A stretch of DNA of 64,000 bases, taken from positions 62,001-126,000 of the forward strand of contig JAQFVV010006475.1 in assembly GCA_028023455.1 (NCBI GenBank), given 5' to 3'. Both the position numbers and the translations under genes were made by a program. Positions 39,019 to 52,100 of the stretch are shown one piece after another (position 1 is the stretch's first letter; every line of letters begins with the position of its first letter). This stretch comes from Epiperipatus broadwayi (Eukaryota > Onychophora > Udeonychophora > Euonychophora > Peripatidae). A model generated the notes under the pieces. It saw only the letters and a program-made list of their open reading frames with translations, did not search any database and had not been told where the DNA came from.

Positions 39019-39489
39019 TGCTTGACAAAAAAAACAAACCAGAATTGAACAAAAAATTCCAATATTTGGAACAGTACATCAACAATGTGTCATCATGTCA
39101 AATGTTACAATGGCCAACATATTCTCTTTGTTAATTAGTTAATTGTGAATGATGCTAGCGGTAGTCTAATAATAGATATCTGTTTAATGCCTATTAGTAT
39201 GATGTTCTATACACTAAGTTGAGGGTTTGATTTAATCTGATTTAATGCTGATCTCTTGATTAACCGTTAATGTAAGTTTATGTGATATGTTTTTATGTTC
39301 TTTATTTCTTTCAAATATTTGTTTTCATTATCAATTTAAAATTTAATTTAATATTGTGTATTATTGTTTTTATCTTTTTTTAATATTTTTTTGTTTTTAA
39401 TCCTAGAATGTGAAGAGATAGAACAAACCATAGTAGGGATTTTTTCTAATATAATAAAATTGAAAATAAAAGCATTTGTAATATATGCA

Positions 39490-41620
39490 CCACTGCTATG
39501 AAAGGAAATCATGCTGCAAATTTGGAGTGACTTTTCAAGTGGCATTACAACAAAGAGTTCAAAAATTTTCAAAGGACAGGGCTAAAATATAGTAAGAATG
39601 ATGAACCTACTCCAAGTGTCAATGAATTAGAAATTTGTTCATAAGGAACTTTTGATCAATTCACAAACTGTGAAATTTTAAAAAATAAAATTGAATGAAA
39701 AAACAATTCTTAAAGCTTGTATAGAACTTATTACTGTTAATGGCTGCTCATTTGAAATATTAGAGTATTCAGGATTCAAAAAATTTGCAATGACTTCTGA
39801 AAATATTAAATTATTGATACTAGAGATGGCTTCTGAAATTGTTGCATAGATAATTAAAGCATTTGAAAAAAAAATTAATTTCTTTAAAAAATGATAATGC
39901 TACTCCATTAAATAAGTTAATTTTGGGAATTAATGATAAATTGATAATAATTGATAAAATAAATTTATTTATTTTGGGAATAATGAAACATACTAGAATT
40001 CATATTTAAAACATGATTGGAAAATTTTTAGGAAAACATAATATTGATAAGCAGCAAATTTATTCTGTTACTACAGACAACAGAGCTAATGTGATCAAAT
40101 TTGTTGATTTGTTAGGAACCGATATAGAAGAAGAATACTCATTTATTGAAAACAAAAATAGGGATCATTCTGAAAAGTTGTATATATTTTATTTTTTTTA
40201 TTAAGGTAAAAAAACCACAGGTGACTGATCACCAGCTACATGATATTACAGTGTTCAATGTTACAAGGTAAAAACAAAGTACATATGCTCGATAAAAAAA
40301 CATATCCACAAAAGGGTTGTATAACCTTACTCAATATGTATCTATACATGGATGAGCACAGATCTGCACTGCCCAAAAACAAATCTTGCAATTAGCAATC
40401 AAAGATTTTATTAAAGATGCCAATTTAAATAGCTTTAATTCCAAAGTGTATGAACTAATAAAAAGGTTGTGAATTCCATTTCTTATATCAAAATTTAAAG
40501 ACAATGAAATAAAAAAAACAGTTCTGGACTGTACAACTAGATGAAATAGTACATATAATATGTCTAAAACTTTATTAGAAGATAAAAGCATTTGTACACC
40601 CTTATCAAAAAATAATGTACATTATTTTCCCAAAAATAAATGAATGAAATTAAGCTTAATTGGTGACATATTACAACCCTAATAGAAACAACAATGAAAT
40701 TACAAAATGAGAAATTAACTTTGTAAGTGATTTTTTTGGGATTTGATCAAATATAAATTAAAATTACAAAGGTTAAAAAATTCTTAGCTGATATTTTGCA
40801 TGATCAAATATCTTATCATGAGAAATTGTTCTTAGAAAATGAAAGTCTCCTAGGAGCAGTTTATTTGGGTCTCTATTTTTAAATTTTACTTAATTTTCCC
40901 CAAAAAAGTACAGGCTGTTACAACATTTAGAAAGCATTTGGAACAAATTGAAGCTTTTACAAAAAAATTAGTTCCAAATGAAAATGAAGGAGGATCATCT
41001 AATAAAAATGAAACATTCAATGAGGATGTAAATTGATCTAAAGATTTTTAAAAAAAATAAAGTTAGCTATACAGACCCAAAAATTACCTATTTCCTTGGA
41101 TGTAGAATTGTTATTAGAAAATAAAAGTCTTCTAGGAGCAGTTTATTTGAGTCTGCAGTTTCAAATTTTACTTTATACTTCACAAAAAATACAAGCTATT
41201 ACAACATTTAGAAAGCATTTGGAACAAATTGGAGTTTTTACAAAAAAAATAGTCGCAAATAAAATGAAGGAGGATCATCTATTAAAAATTAAACACTTGA
41301 TGAGGATATAGTTGATTTGGAGATTTTTTAAAAAATAAAGACTTTGTTATGCAGATTCAGAAATCACCTATTTCCTCGGACATAGACATTGCCAATATAA
41401 AAAAAGATGTAGAAAGAAGAAAACATATTTCAGAATTTTTGCAAAAAAATAAAATATTTATCTGCATTTATATAATATTGCAATGGTGATTTTAGGAATT
41501 CCAGCAACACAAATTAATTTTGAGCGATTGTTCTCTGGTTTAAAATATATTCTCTAAAAAAATAGAGTAGTCTGAATGGAAGTATGTTGGAAGATTTTTA
41601 ATAATTAGTGGCAATTTTCA
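39490..41620 (+). mobile_element. Decayed hAT-family transposase, second element
   Basis: Plus-strand frames in order: KTILKACIELITVNGCSFEI with LEYSGFKKF (39700-39800), then NIDKQQIYSVTTDNRAN (40040-40100; the conserved TxDNxxNM block with the catalytic Asp), then LLENKSLLGAVYLSL (41100), and at the end LGIPATQINFERLFS (41495-41540), the hAT C-terminal P(A/S)xxxxERLFS motif. Stops and frame shifts throughout. A stretch of about 240 bp is duplicated inside it (40790-41030 and 41090-41330; AGTCT(C/T)CTAGGAGCAG in both). Dead element. Confidence 0.82.
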
Positions 41621-41876
41621 TTTGTTTTGTTAAAATTTTTATGTATAAAAAATTTATTGAGTTGTTAAAAGTGTTAACTAATTTATGTTAAAATTTAATT
41701 ATTAATTTCAATATTAATGTATAGTATCTTTTTTACCTTACGTCTTATTCTTTTAAATATTATTATTCATTTAGATATATAAAGTTGTAAAACATACAAT
41801 AGTTGATATCATTATTTCATATATTTATCAAAATATAAACATTAAAAGCCTAAAGCTAAACAAATCTATAAAATAA

Positions 41877-42066
41877 TTAAAATTACCCCAAATTCACAAC
41901 TCAACCAGACAAGCCAAAGAAAATAAGCTAAAACACAACCCATGGTTTCACTGCTATAAACAGACTTACACTTGAGAAGTCTGCTTGTAGCAGTGAAACC
42001 ATTGTTTGTGTTTTACAGTTTATTTTCTTTGACTAGTCTGATTGAGTTGTGAATTTAGAGTAGTTT
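41877..42066. repeat. Fold-back MITE, about 190 bp
   Basis: Arms of about 90 bp (41877-41966 and 41978-42066) are reverse complements: CAAATTCACAACTCAA, GCCAAAGAAAATAAGC and GGTTTCACTGCTA on the left, each mirrored on the right, with an 11 bp loop. Nothing coding. Confidence 0.75.
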
Positions 42067-42899
42067 TGATTATAAAAATATAATAATAAAATGTTTTAAA
42101 TTATTGTCGTGACATTTATTTTTAAATGAAATCAAAACTAAAAAAATTTTAAAAGCTATATTATTCTGAATTGAACTGCAAACTAAAAAAAAAAAAACTG
42201 TTATTTTTAACAGAATGAAAACTGGAATTCAGAACAAAAAAATGTAATGGTTTGAAGCTCTGATTTATATAAATAATGGAATAAATGTGTAGAGAATATA
42301 AAACTTATACATAATTATGAAGGTTGGGGGAACAATAAATAAATTTGTTAGAGAAAATGTAGTAGAATTAAGACTAATGAATATGAATTTAAAAAAAAAA
42401 CAGTTTGAAGTTATATAAGAATAAAAAATATATAAAATATGAAATATTGGAAGGTCTTATTGTTATTTAGTATTAAGGATAGAGATAAAAATAGAATACT
42501 GAATTTGAAGTATAAGAAGCAAGAGTATTAAATATTTACTTTTCATATATAGGATATTGAAAGACAATCTGGATAAATTGTATGGAGGGATGGTGGAATT
42601 ACTATGTATATAATTAATGAATGGAAGTGCAGTAACACAAATATGCAATACCATTTCCACAGTAGTTATTGCAGAGAGTTGATTGATAAGCATAGGAGTC
42701 TTACAATGCCCAGTCTCATTTGTCATTAATAAAAGGGAAGGCTTAGAAAAGACTATTGTGTTAAAATCAGTAGCTAGAATGCTGATATAACATCTTAGAA
42801 AGTAGCAATAGTGATTAAAGAATCTACATCCTACTTTTGACCTGGATTACAAATCTAAAAAAAGTTCAGGGATTTTGTTCAGATTCCAAAAATAATATA
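42067..42899. other. Intron DNA with no gene seen
   Basis: AT-rich with A tracts. An 87-codon minus frame (42463-42726) has no known motif. Confidence 0.35.
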
Positions 42900-42904
42900 G
42901 TAGT

Positions 42905-43658
42905 TGCTGTGTCTTATGACCAGCAAATAAATAAATGGACAAAGGCAGAATTGAGATGGTAAGATTATAGTTTAATACGAATAATTTTAACTATATACAT
43001 TGCCTATTATAAGGCGTAAAAAAATAATAAAAGGTCGTGGTGACCTGCATATAAATACCCTAGTCCTGCTTTTGGACTTACAGAGGCAGGAGTCTCTGAC
43101 TTATAATTAAAACTCAGAACAATTAGATCAGGTTATGGGGATTTATATACCCCTCAAGACTTCTGGAGTCTTTTACATTCCTAACCATATATGGTGTTTT
43201 CACATACGTTTTCACATATATGCAGTATTTTCACATTTCTCACCATATATGGTATTTTACACAGTTTTCTGACCCTATAAGGTCAGCTGGGCTTTCTATG
43301 ATTTAACAGCATTGCAATTTTACACAATCGTTATACATAATTACTATACAGTTATTCTTATTTTACATATTCATTATATTTTACAGTTATTACTTTTATT
43401 CTACATTATTGTACTCTTATTATTATACAATTATTATTCTTATTTTACATACTCTTATTATTATACAATTATTATTTTACATATTCATTATACATTTCAG
43501 TTATTAGTTTTATTCTACATTATTGTACAGTACTGTTATTATTATACAATTATTATTATTATTATTTTACATACTCTTATTATTATACAATTATTATTAT
43601 TTTACATATTCATTATACATTACATATGTATATACCTTTCTTGACCTTGAATACTGCA
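42905..43658 (-). repeat. 3' LTR of the gypsy-type element
   Basis: Partner of the 45235-45994 LTR with scattered substitutions and small length changes in the TTA-rich array. CArG-like palindromes at 43185-43194 and 43243-43252. Open frames on the plus strand at 43312-43783 are low-complexity shadows. Confidence 0.85.
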
Positions 43659-43673
43659 TTCCTCCCCCACTCC

Positions 43674-45069
43674 AGAAGTATGGTTTTTCACCTAACATAG
43701 TTTTTGAGATGAGATGGGGGATTTGTAGTTCTTGCCGGTTGCTGGCGGTCTTTGCTGTGCTTTGCCAATTTACTGTTTGTTGATGGTGGTTTCGATGCGC
43801 CAATTTTTGCTGTGCTATAGGTACTTTCCGAGGTTTTGTTACAATAGGTTTTCCTCTGTCTCTTAACTCTATATCTACAGGCGAGGTTTTTAGTTTTCCT
43901 GGTTCTTTTTTGAACAAGTTGGGGTAATTATTTTTGACTTGTGATTCTATGTCAATTTTTTTTATAACGCATATTTTTATGCCTAGGGGCGTGAACCATT
44001 CACGACCTATGATCAGGTTAATATCTCCATTCACGATATATATTGGTAGTATTGCTTTAGTTTTCGTTGTTTCTACCTTTACATTTGCAACTCCTAATAT
44101 CCTTATGGGATTTGTATTAGCATCCCAGGCCTTGAGTTGAGTTTTCTCTACCCTTGGAGAGAATTTAGATTCTGAATTAGCCTTTCCCAATCTGCTTTTT
44201 ATCAGCGATATCCCTGCTCCGCTATCAATTTCCATGGTTATTGGCTTGCCGATTAGTTTTACATTTATCATAATTTGACCAGTATTGTCTATAGTAGCTC
44301 TTTTTATGTAGCTACTTTCCATCGCTTCATATGGAAATTCTCTGTTCGGCTTTGTATGGTGGTGCCATCTTTCGGGATACTCAGTTATTTTCCGATAACT
44401 TTCAGTTTCTGGCATATTGCAATCACGGGCTTTGTGACCGATTTTTCTACATCGAAAACATTTAATTTGTTTATCGGTTTTGGGCTTAACTTCAGACGTT
44501 TTAAAAATTGTATCTTGAAGTGGTTCTGGTCTCGTGATACTTCTGAACTCTCTCGCTTGGTCAAGAAGCAGTTCATAAGCTGTTCCACGTCTGATAGCTT
44601 CTTCGTAAGTTAGATCTTTTATTGCCAATAAGATCTGCCTAAACTGGTCATCAATTATTTCGTATAATAGCTGTTCGAGAAGAGCTTCTTCTAAATATTT
44701 ACTGTAAAGGCATGGCTTTGCCATCTCTCTTAAACCAATATCATATTCTTTTATTTTCTCATTTTTTCTTTGCCTTCTGCCTCTAAAGTGCAATCAAGCA
44801 ATAAACTTGGATGGCTGGGGATTAAAATATTCATTTAGCTGTGTTACAAGCTCATCATATTTCTGTGTCTTTGGCGAATTTTCACATAGTTTGTTCGCTA
44901 TTTCGATTACCCTCTGGCCCATGAAGCAAAGTAATGAGGCTACTTTTACAGTATTCTCGGTAATACTATTTAGTATAAAGTAGTTTTTGATCCTCTGAAC
45001 ATACAGTGGCCAATCACTCAGATTTTCTACATTAAATTCGCAAATAGAAACTTGCGATATGCTCGCCAT
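43674..45069 (-). pseudogene. gag-protease of the LTR element, one in-frame stop, truncated pol
   Basis: Starts with ATG at 45069 (MASISQVSICEFNVENLSDW). The capsid-like region continues to NEYFNPQPSKFIA, where a TGA (44794-44796) interrupts, then goes on in the same frame with LHFRGRRQRKNEKIKEY. A zinc knuckle CFRCRKIGHKARDC (CX2CX4HX4C) follows. The retropepsin has EIDSGAGISLI (DSG active site) and the flap-distal LIIGREW. After KPIVTKPRKVPIAQQ the match to pol stops and about 55 unrelated or out-of-frame residues close the frame near 43600. Family gag-pols run about 1000 residues longer. Whether the TGA is a mutation or read through cannot be told. Confidence 0.85.
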
Positions 45070-45234
45070 TTCTCTATTGATTCAAATCCACTTACGATTT
45101 GTCTCAGCTTGCTGTTTAGGCAATTATTTCCAGATTCGATCCTATGATGACCGAGCCAATTTTTAATGTAGTTCCATTCCTGTATTGACTGCCACTTTCT
45201 TTCAGATTCGATTCCTGTGTCAACTGCACCAATA

Positions 45235-45994
45235 TGCTGTGTCTTATGACCAGCAAGTAAATAAATGGACAAAGGCAGAATTGAGATGGTAAGATTATAG
45301 TTTAATACGAAAAATTTTAACTATATACATTGCCTATTATAAGGCGTAATAAAATAATAAAAGGTTGTGGTGACCTGCAAATAAATACCCTAGTCCTGCT
45401 TTTGGACTTACAGAGGCAGGAGTCTCTGACTTATAATTAAAACTCAGAATAATTAGATCAGATTATGGGGGTTTATATACCCCTCAAGACTTCTGGAGTC
45501 TTTTATATTCCTAACCATATATGGTGTTTTCACATACGTTTTCACATACATACAGTATTTTCACATTTCTCACCATATATGGTATTTTACACAGTTTTCT
45601 GACCCTATAAGGTCAGCTGGGCTTTCTATGATTTAACAGCATTGCAATTTTACACAATCGTTATACATAATTACTATACGGTTATTTTTATTTTACATAT
45701 TCATTATATTTTACAATTATTACTTTTATTCTACATTATTGTACTCTTATTATTATACAATTATTATTCTTATTTTACACACTCTTATTATTATACAATT
45801 ATTATTATTATTTTACATATTCATTATACATTTCAGTTATTATTAGTTTTATTCTACATTATTGTACAGTACTCTTATTATTATACAACTATTATTATTA
45901 TTTTACATATTCTTATTATTATACAATTATTATTATTTTACATATTCATTATACATTACATATGTATATACCTTTCTTGACTTTGAATACTGCA
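45235..45994 (-). repeat. 5' LTR of the gypsy-type element
   Basis: Carries two perfect CCATATATGG palindromes (45515-45524 and 45573-45582), the CArG-box sequence bound by SRF/MADS factors in animals, plus ACCCTATAAGGTCAGC. Its end nearest the right edge is an array of degenerate TTATTATTATACAATTATT units. The 112-codon plus frame here is only this array read through. Confidence 0.85.
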
Positions 45995-45999
45995 GTAGT

Positions 46000-48900
46000 A
46001 ATTCCAGAAATTCATTTTTTCAAGTAGCTTATCTGTAGCTATTTAATTATAGGTTAATTGGTAGTTTCTACATTTAGCTAACGGGTAAAACAAAAAGGAA
46101 AATATGTAAACTCACCCTCCTTTGTCTATTTTAATGAATCGTGTGTTTATGCTCTGAAGCAGAATATTTAAAAACTGTTGTTAATTGGTAGTTGCTACAT
46201 TTAGCTAAAAGGTAAAACAAAAATGGAAACTATGTAAACTCATCCGCCTTTTGTCTATTTTAGTGAGTCTTAAATTCACTGTTTTTTTGGAGAGAATGAT
46301 GGATAAGTTTTTATTTTACAGTAAACTATTTAAAAACAATTACATCTACTTCTGTCATAAAATATACAATAGAGCATTGATGGAAACTTTAAATACCATT
46401 AAAACAGGTTGATATTAGCTTGAAAAGGTCACTGTCTTTTTAGACAAACACTTTGATGAATTGTCTAGATGACAACAATAATTGGCAATAGGGTATATTT
46501 GAAGAGTTATTCTATGGTAATTAGTATGTGTTTAATCTCATTTGATTATAACTTGGAAACATAATGGATCTATTGCACTGTCCATCCAGAAGTTATTTGT
46601 TATCTTTTTTTTTTACTGTCAAACTACCATTTGGAATTTCAAATATGTACATCTGAATATTATGAATGCAAGCCAATGGTTATTACAAAATTCAAGGATA
46701 CCAAAGTATATCATCACTGAACTCAAAACTAAATAACTATGCTAACATGTTAGCTTACATTCAAAAATTAAAATGTTTTGAATTTCAGAATAATTACTTG
46801 ATAATAAAAAATAGAATGGAAAGTAGCCAATGAAAGAAAAATGCATTGGATCAAAAAGCCTAATACATTAGATTCAAATTTAAAATCCTCACTTGCAAAG
46901 ATTGTAATTCAGAAACTAGTCTGGGAATGTAGCTGGTCTAGTAGATTATGGATTTAATATACCCTATCATCTAGTGTCTATTAATTGTTCAAGAATTTTA
47001 ATAAATCCGTAAATAAATTCTTGCTAATAAATATGTAACACTGACAATACAGATTTATTCATGTAACAACTCTGAATACATGAATGTAATTCATGAGCCA
47101 GATTCCTAAAGAATTATTTTCTAACAAATTTGCAAACAATACCTACTTTCTTTTATTATTGCTTAATTTATTTACAATATAACAATGTGGAAATTAGATA
47201 AAAATGGATATCTTTTGTTTGACCAATAGATTGGTATTAACCTGAGAAAGTATGTATTGTTTTTAATTTTGTTTAAAAATGATTCTTTAGTAATCTGACT
47301 TGTAAATAATTGTAACATATTTGGAATTAGTTATTCCATGAATAAGTTTTTATCAATTGTTCAAGTTTACAATAGATAGCAGAAGTGGAGTCAAAACATA
47401 AATTGCTCCTGTAAATTATTGTGTAAACTAAACTATGAAATTGTGAAGAATTATTTATTATTGTTTTAAAACTACTAGTTGATATTCTCATACTTTAAAC
47501 AAAGACATTGGAAAAAGAAGCAAATAACCTCTAAGACATTTTAATTGAGTTAATCTCATTGATTAACCCAAATCATAACAAACTTTTAAAAATGCTTTTA
47601 TCATTGTTAAGTCTTATCATATGCTTCCATAATTTATTTGTAAGCATTGAATTTTTTTATCACATTGAATGAAGATTACCATCTTTAGACAAATATATTA
47701 ATGATTAGTAATAATCATTTATTAAGAAAAGATTATTATATTATATCTAGCCCAAATATAGACTTTAAATAGTAATAAACATCAATACTTCACTTCTACA
47801 TATAGTCTTATTAATTTAATGCTTCCACTTTCTTTTTTTACACCTATGTAAGATTTTTAAATATACTGTATTTGTGAACTATTAATTAACATTCTTACAT
47901 CCCAAGTAAATGAATAAAGATGTCATAAAAAAAGGCAAACGATCCCCAAGATGCATCATTTGGCTGTAAATTTCTTTAATCTCAATCAGATTATTTGAAT
48001 TACTAATACCAATAGGATATACTTTTATTGCTGTTGATGAGGGGGAGGGGCATAAATTTAAAAATGGTAAGCTTATGGTTTTTTATAAGAATAATGAATC
48101 ACTTTATTTTTTAGTTTATTCAATAAATGATAAAACGAGCAACTTTTCTCCTCATGTTATTCTATACAAACTTAATCAGTCATTGCTATACTGTAGTGCA
48201 TTAAACCTTGATCTGTTTTTGGCTTTTGTTTTTGTTACTAAAAAGTTGGGATTCAAAGCTGGAAATCATTATGAATCTAGTTACTACTACAACTTCATTT
48301 TTACTATTCAAGTTAAAAGTCTAAAATTTGATATATTCTAATATTTTGAATCTATGTTAATTTGCTTCAACAATTTCCAGATCAGTAACTATATATTTTA
48401 GTAATCTCAGTTCTTTTCTAATTATTGGGCATCTTTTTTTCCTGACTAGGAATGCTAATGATGTTCCAGTTAATTCATTTCATTTAGAAATCCTTTTGTT
48501 TTACTCATTCTTTATTTATTTCCAGAAGTAGTAGAGATAGTCAATTTTCCATGAAATAGTCATCATAAAGTTTATAACTTTGCTTGATTGATATATTATC
48601 TTACCAAATTATTCTTAAATCATCTCTTTTTTTTAAACCATTGGATTACCACTCTGACGTAATATCCATGTTATCAGATCTATCCGATTATAGTCATTAT
48701 TAAAGGTATTCTTGTTGAATAATATAAATTTCTCAATTACATTGTCCTAATTAAACATCATCAAACTTAGTAAAATTTAGTTATTAGTTTACTAGTGGTA
48801 ACATCTAACTTTGTTCACAAATAATTTTATAAATATTTTGATTTAGTTGACGGACATTTGAGTCTAATAGTTTTTTTCTTTCTAGAATAGATTCTTGGTT

Positions 48901-49006
48901 AAGTAATGCTTTCAAAATTGGATGTGAATAAAGATAGAAGTCTCCATTATATTAGCATTTATTTCTTCCTATTATCAATATTCATCACATTTATCATTAA
49001 TCTTAG
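46000..49006. other. EFCAB10 intron 1, distal part
   Basis: Contains a tandem pair of about 88 bp units (46058-46143 and 46178-46267; both have TTTAGCTAA, GGTAAAACAAAAA and TTTGTCTATTTTA). The 64- and 88-codon plus frames at 46542 and 48075 are not recognisable. No other structure seen. Confidence 0.45.
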
Positions 49007-49171
49007 AACATCCAAAACTATTTTTGATTGACATTTTGGAAAATATAAAAGCAGCAAGAGAAACTAAAACTGAATGTTCTTCATTGTTTGATGAAACAAA
49101 TATAAAATCTATGTTTTCAATAATGGATGTTGCAGGATACAGTTACATTTCACAAGATCAGCTCAAAGAAG
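49007..49171 (+). CDS. EFCAB10: EFCAB10-like protein, exon 2 (linker and degenerate EF-hand)
   Basis: A 165 bp exon after acceptor TTATCATTAATCTTAG, ending in donor GTAACT (49172), phase 1 on both sides. With the last G of exon 1 it reads E, HPKLFLIDILENIKAARE, a short linker, then NIKSMFSIMDVAGYSYIS and QDQLKE. Human EFCAB10 has the same spacing: RPEKPREYLISQLE, then NIVAMFEMMDSSGRGTIS and QYKEA. The EF-hand loop (DVAGYSYIS) lacks several calcium-ligand residues, as in the family, so calcium binding is doubtful. Intron 1 is 17.6 kb and packed with transposons. A last exon (LKTLG-like in human) is expected downstream; I found no convincing candidate in the window. Confidence 0.75.
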
Positions 49172-52100
49172 GTAACTGAAATATTTTGTGAATTATACAA
49201 AAAAAAAATAAATAAATAAAAGTTTAAATGATAATTATATTGACCTTTTTTTTAATGCAATTAATATAAGATGTGGTTTTATAATGAACGTTAATGGCAA
49301 TATTGTTCCCTTTAATAATTATCTGTTTTATATATATATTTATTTTGTATTTTTAATTTATAATTTTTTTATTTTATTTATTTTTTATAAAAAAAATGTC
49401 AAAACCAAGTGTTTATATATTAAGTTAATGATAACATTAAGCATATATTTATTCAGCTGATTGTTGAATGTTATAAAACTGCCACTTCTAAAACACTGGG
49501 CTGACAATGATTTTTAACTCTTATATCTTTCATGTGAGCATGAGAAACATTTTAAAAATCAAATCTATACAATATTAAAAAGTTACTGCAACATGACAGT
49601 AATTCGAAAATATTGATTTTTTTTCCTATAGAAGTATCTTCAAATTAAATCCACAAAGTAATACAGTAATAAAATTATGCTAGCCATGATGTGACAATAA
49701 TTAAGGACATTTGTAATTGCTTATGTAATAATCTGCACCATGTCCTGAAAGAACTGTACAATACAGTAAATTTTCTATGGTCATTCAAGTATTAAAAATA
49801 TTAATTGTTAAAATTTTATGTCAATAAGGGAAAAGTAATATATATATATATTTTATATGTCAAATGCCTTGACCGGGAAGCGAATCTGGGCCAGTTGCTT
49901 GGAAGGCAGCTATGCTAAATGCTATATTTTGATCAGCTATTTACTGCATATTTTGTATATATTGAAGTTGTTGGCTTACTGTCATTTTTTCAGGTGCATA
50001 GTATTAAGGTTATAGCCTTAATAAATATTACTTTGAATAGAGAGAGAGAAATAATATAGATTGAAACCGCTAAAAAAAAAGTGTTACATGAAGCAATTAA
50101 AGAAAGTCTTTAAAAATGCAGCTAGTTACTTTCAAAACAATAGTTTTGAGGTGAAAATAAATTTTAGCTTAAATAATAAAAGGGAGTGATTGCATTTGTT
50201 TTAATTTCAAAACAATATTAAAGTTAAAAAAAAAAAGTTAGAAAATTTACTTTTTTATTTTGCTTTTAATCAAAGGAGAAAGTATTATTATTTATTAGAC
50301 ATTAAAAAAGATAATTAAAACCAATTAAATTTCTTTTTTTTTTTTTTAGGGAGAAGTCTTATTGTATTTAAAATAAAGAAAGACAATAGAAATATTTTTT
50401 TTTTAGTAATCAAAACTTATTACTTATGTTTTCTCAAAATTTGAAGTTTAATATTATAAGTTGGAACATGATTGTAAAAAGAAAAAATAAAAAGATTTAA
50501 GTTTTGTACTGGAATGTTAAACATAAAAAAAATGTATAAAATTGTTATCTAACAGAACCTAATCAGATTAAGTAATTAATTAAAGACTAATGAAAAAATC
50601 TAAAAACACAAGATAAATAAAAGTGAGGGAAAATACAGCTTAGTTAATGGACAGTTTAAGTATAAAAAGTCATTACAATTTTTATTATTTGATCTTGTAT
50701 CTCTCTTTGATCAATTTTTCTTCACTTAGGCTAATAGTATGCACTTCGAGCTTCAGTGTATTGATTCAGCAGCCTAGCTATGAATAAAAAGCAGAGTCTA
50801 TGAAGTTTTACTGATGAAATACTACTAAATTCCTAGGTATGTTCCCATTTGTCTGAACACAATGTAGTTTCTACTGAATTGTCTGGAGAGTCTCCATCCA
50901 AGCCTGAAACTTAAACTGCCATTTTCTGAGTTGTGTTTGTCCTACACTAAATATTATGCTTGCATAAATACATGTTAAATGGAAGCCTATTCTTGAGTAT
51001 GTGCTTCTGTAGAGAAGTAAAGAAATATGACCTGGATGCTTCTTGTGTGTAAAGTAGCCAAAGAAGTTTTTAAAATTTTAATGTATCTACACAAAAAAAG
51101 GAAATATACTGGAATGTGCTCTGCAATGCAAAAGCAAAGTAATGAAAAAAATCAAAAGTAAATTGGAAACGTTAAGTTGAACGAAAAGGACTTTTAGCCA
51201 AAGACTTTTATAAATTTCTAGAGGTGAATACCTAAAACCAAAATGCCATAAGATTTAACCAGAAGACTTTTATAAATCTCTAGAGATGATCACCTAAAAT
51301 CAAAATGCGATAAGATTTATAATTACTTAGCTAAGAGTGTATGTTTTTTTATATATGTAATCTAAAGATTCAATAATGTAATAATATATGTTGTAGTGTA
51401 ATTAATTAGAAAATTTATTACTGTATAATAAATGTTTGCTTGTTATTGTTAATCTAGCTTCTATTTTCTTTTCTCATAAATTCTCACTATTTAAATTTAG
51501 CAAACTATTTACTTTACTTATTTATTTAAATACAAGTGCAGTATATTTACTTTTAAGCTAGATATGTAACGTTTGTATAAGATGGAGTGGTTGACTAAAG
51601 GAAACTTGAAAGTCTGTGGTCAAATCACTTGTTTGTAAAATATGTTATTTTGTTTTAAAAAAGTCCAAGTTCTGATAGTGAGATAAGATTTCTTTTGTGT
51701 GTTTAACCAACTTAGAGGTGGCATGGCTTTATTAATGCTAAAGAGTGTTCAAACTGTTCTCATGGATTTTCTGATGTAATAGTCAGATTTGTATAGTGAG
51801 CAAAAAACAGTGATTACTAACTCACATGTGTGTGTGTAATATCTATATAAACATTACTGTAGACAATACAAAGTCAAACCTCATTATCAATGCTCCCAAG
51901 ACAATCTCCACATGACTTCTATACTGTTGTTAACATATATACCCTTTTCTTTTATTCCCACCGAGTTCAGGGAAATACAAGAGATTCTTAAGAACTAAAA
52001 TGCTAATTGTAGTAAATAAAACACAAATGCAAGAGGTAATGAGTGTACATATTTATTAGTAACAAATAAATAAAACACAAAAGTAAAATACAAACAAAAC

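Larger units (their letters stand above)
42905..45994 (-). mobile_element. Ty3/gypsy-type LTR retrotransposon, non-autonomous (pol deleted)
   Basis: Two near-identical LTRs (42905-43658, 754 bp; 45235-45994, 760 bp), each TG...CA, bound by the same 5 bp GTAGT target duplication (42900-42904 and 45995-45999). Sense is minus. A primer-binding-site candidate TGGTGCAGTTGACACAGG follows the 5' LTR, and a polypurine tract GGAGTGGGGGAGGAA (43659-43673, minus strand) precedes the 3' LTR. The 1.6 kb interior codes for gag and protease and then jumps to a short tail, lacking reverse transcriptase, RNase H and integrase. High LTR similarity means the insertion is recent for this window. Sits in EFCAB10 intron 1, opposite to that gene. 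Confidence 0.93.

Noticed and set aside
43312-43783. Plus-strand open frames of 86-110 codons rich in Tyr, Ile and Leu
   Set aside because: They read through the TTATTATTATACAATT-type array of the LTR and recur in the other LTR (45642-45980); low-complexity shadows.
38935-49937. Two tRNA-like sequences (38935-39018 Ala-TGC-like; 49862-49937 Gly-TCC-like, both minus)
   Set aside because: As working tRNA genes: acceptor stems do not pair and the D and T arms are damaged; kept only as tRNA-derived repeats.
50350-50445. Possible EFCAB10 exon 3 after a long pyrimidine tract
   Set aside because: Phase fits and the frame stays open for about 30 codons, but nothing resembles the expected LKTLG...ITxxxF segment; poly-T before AG is common in this DNA.
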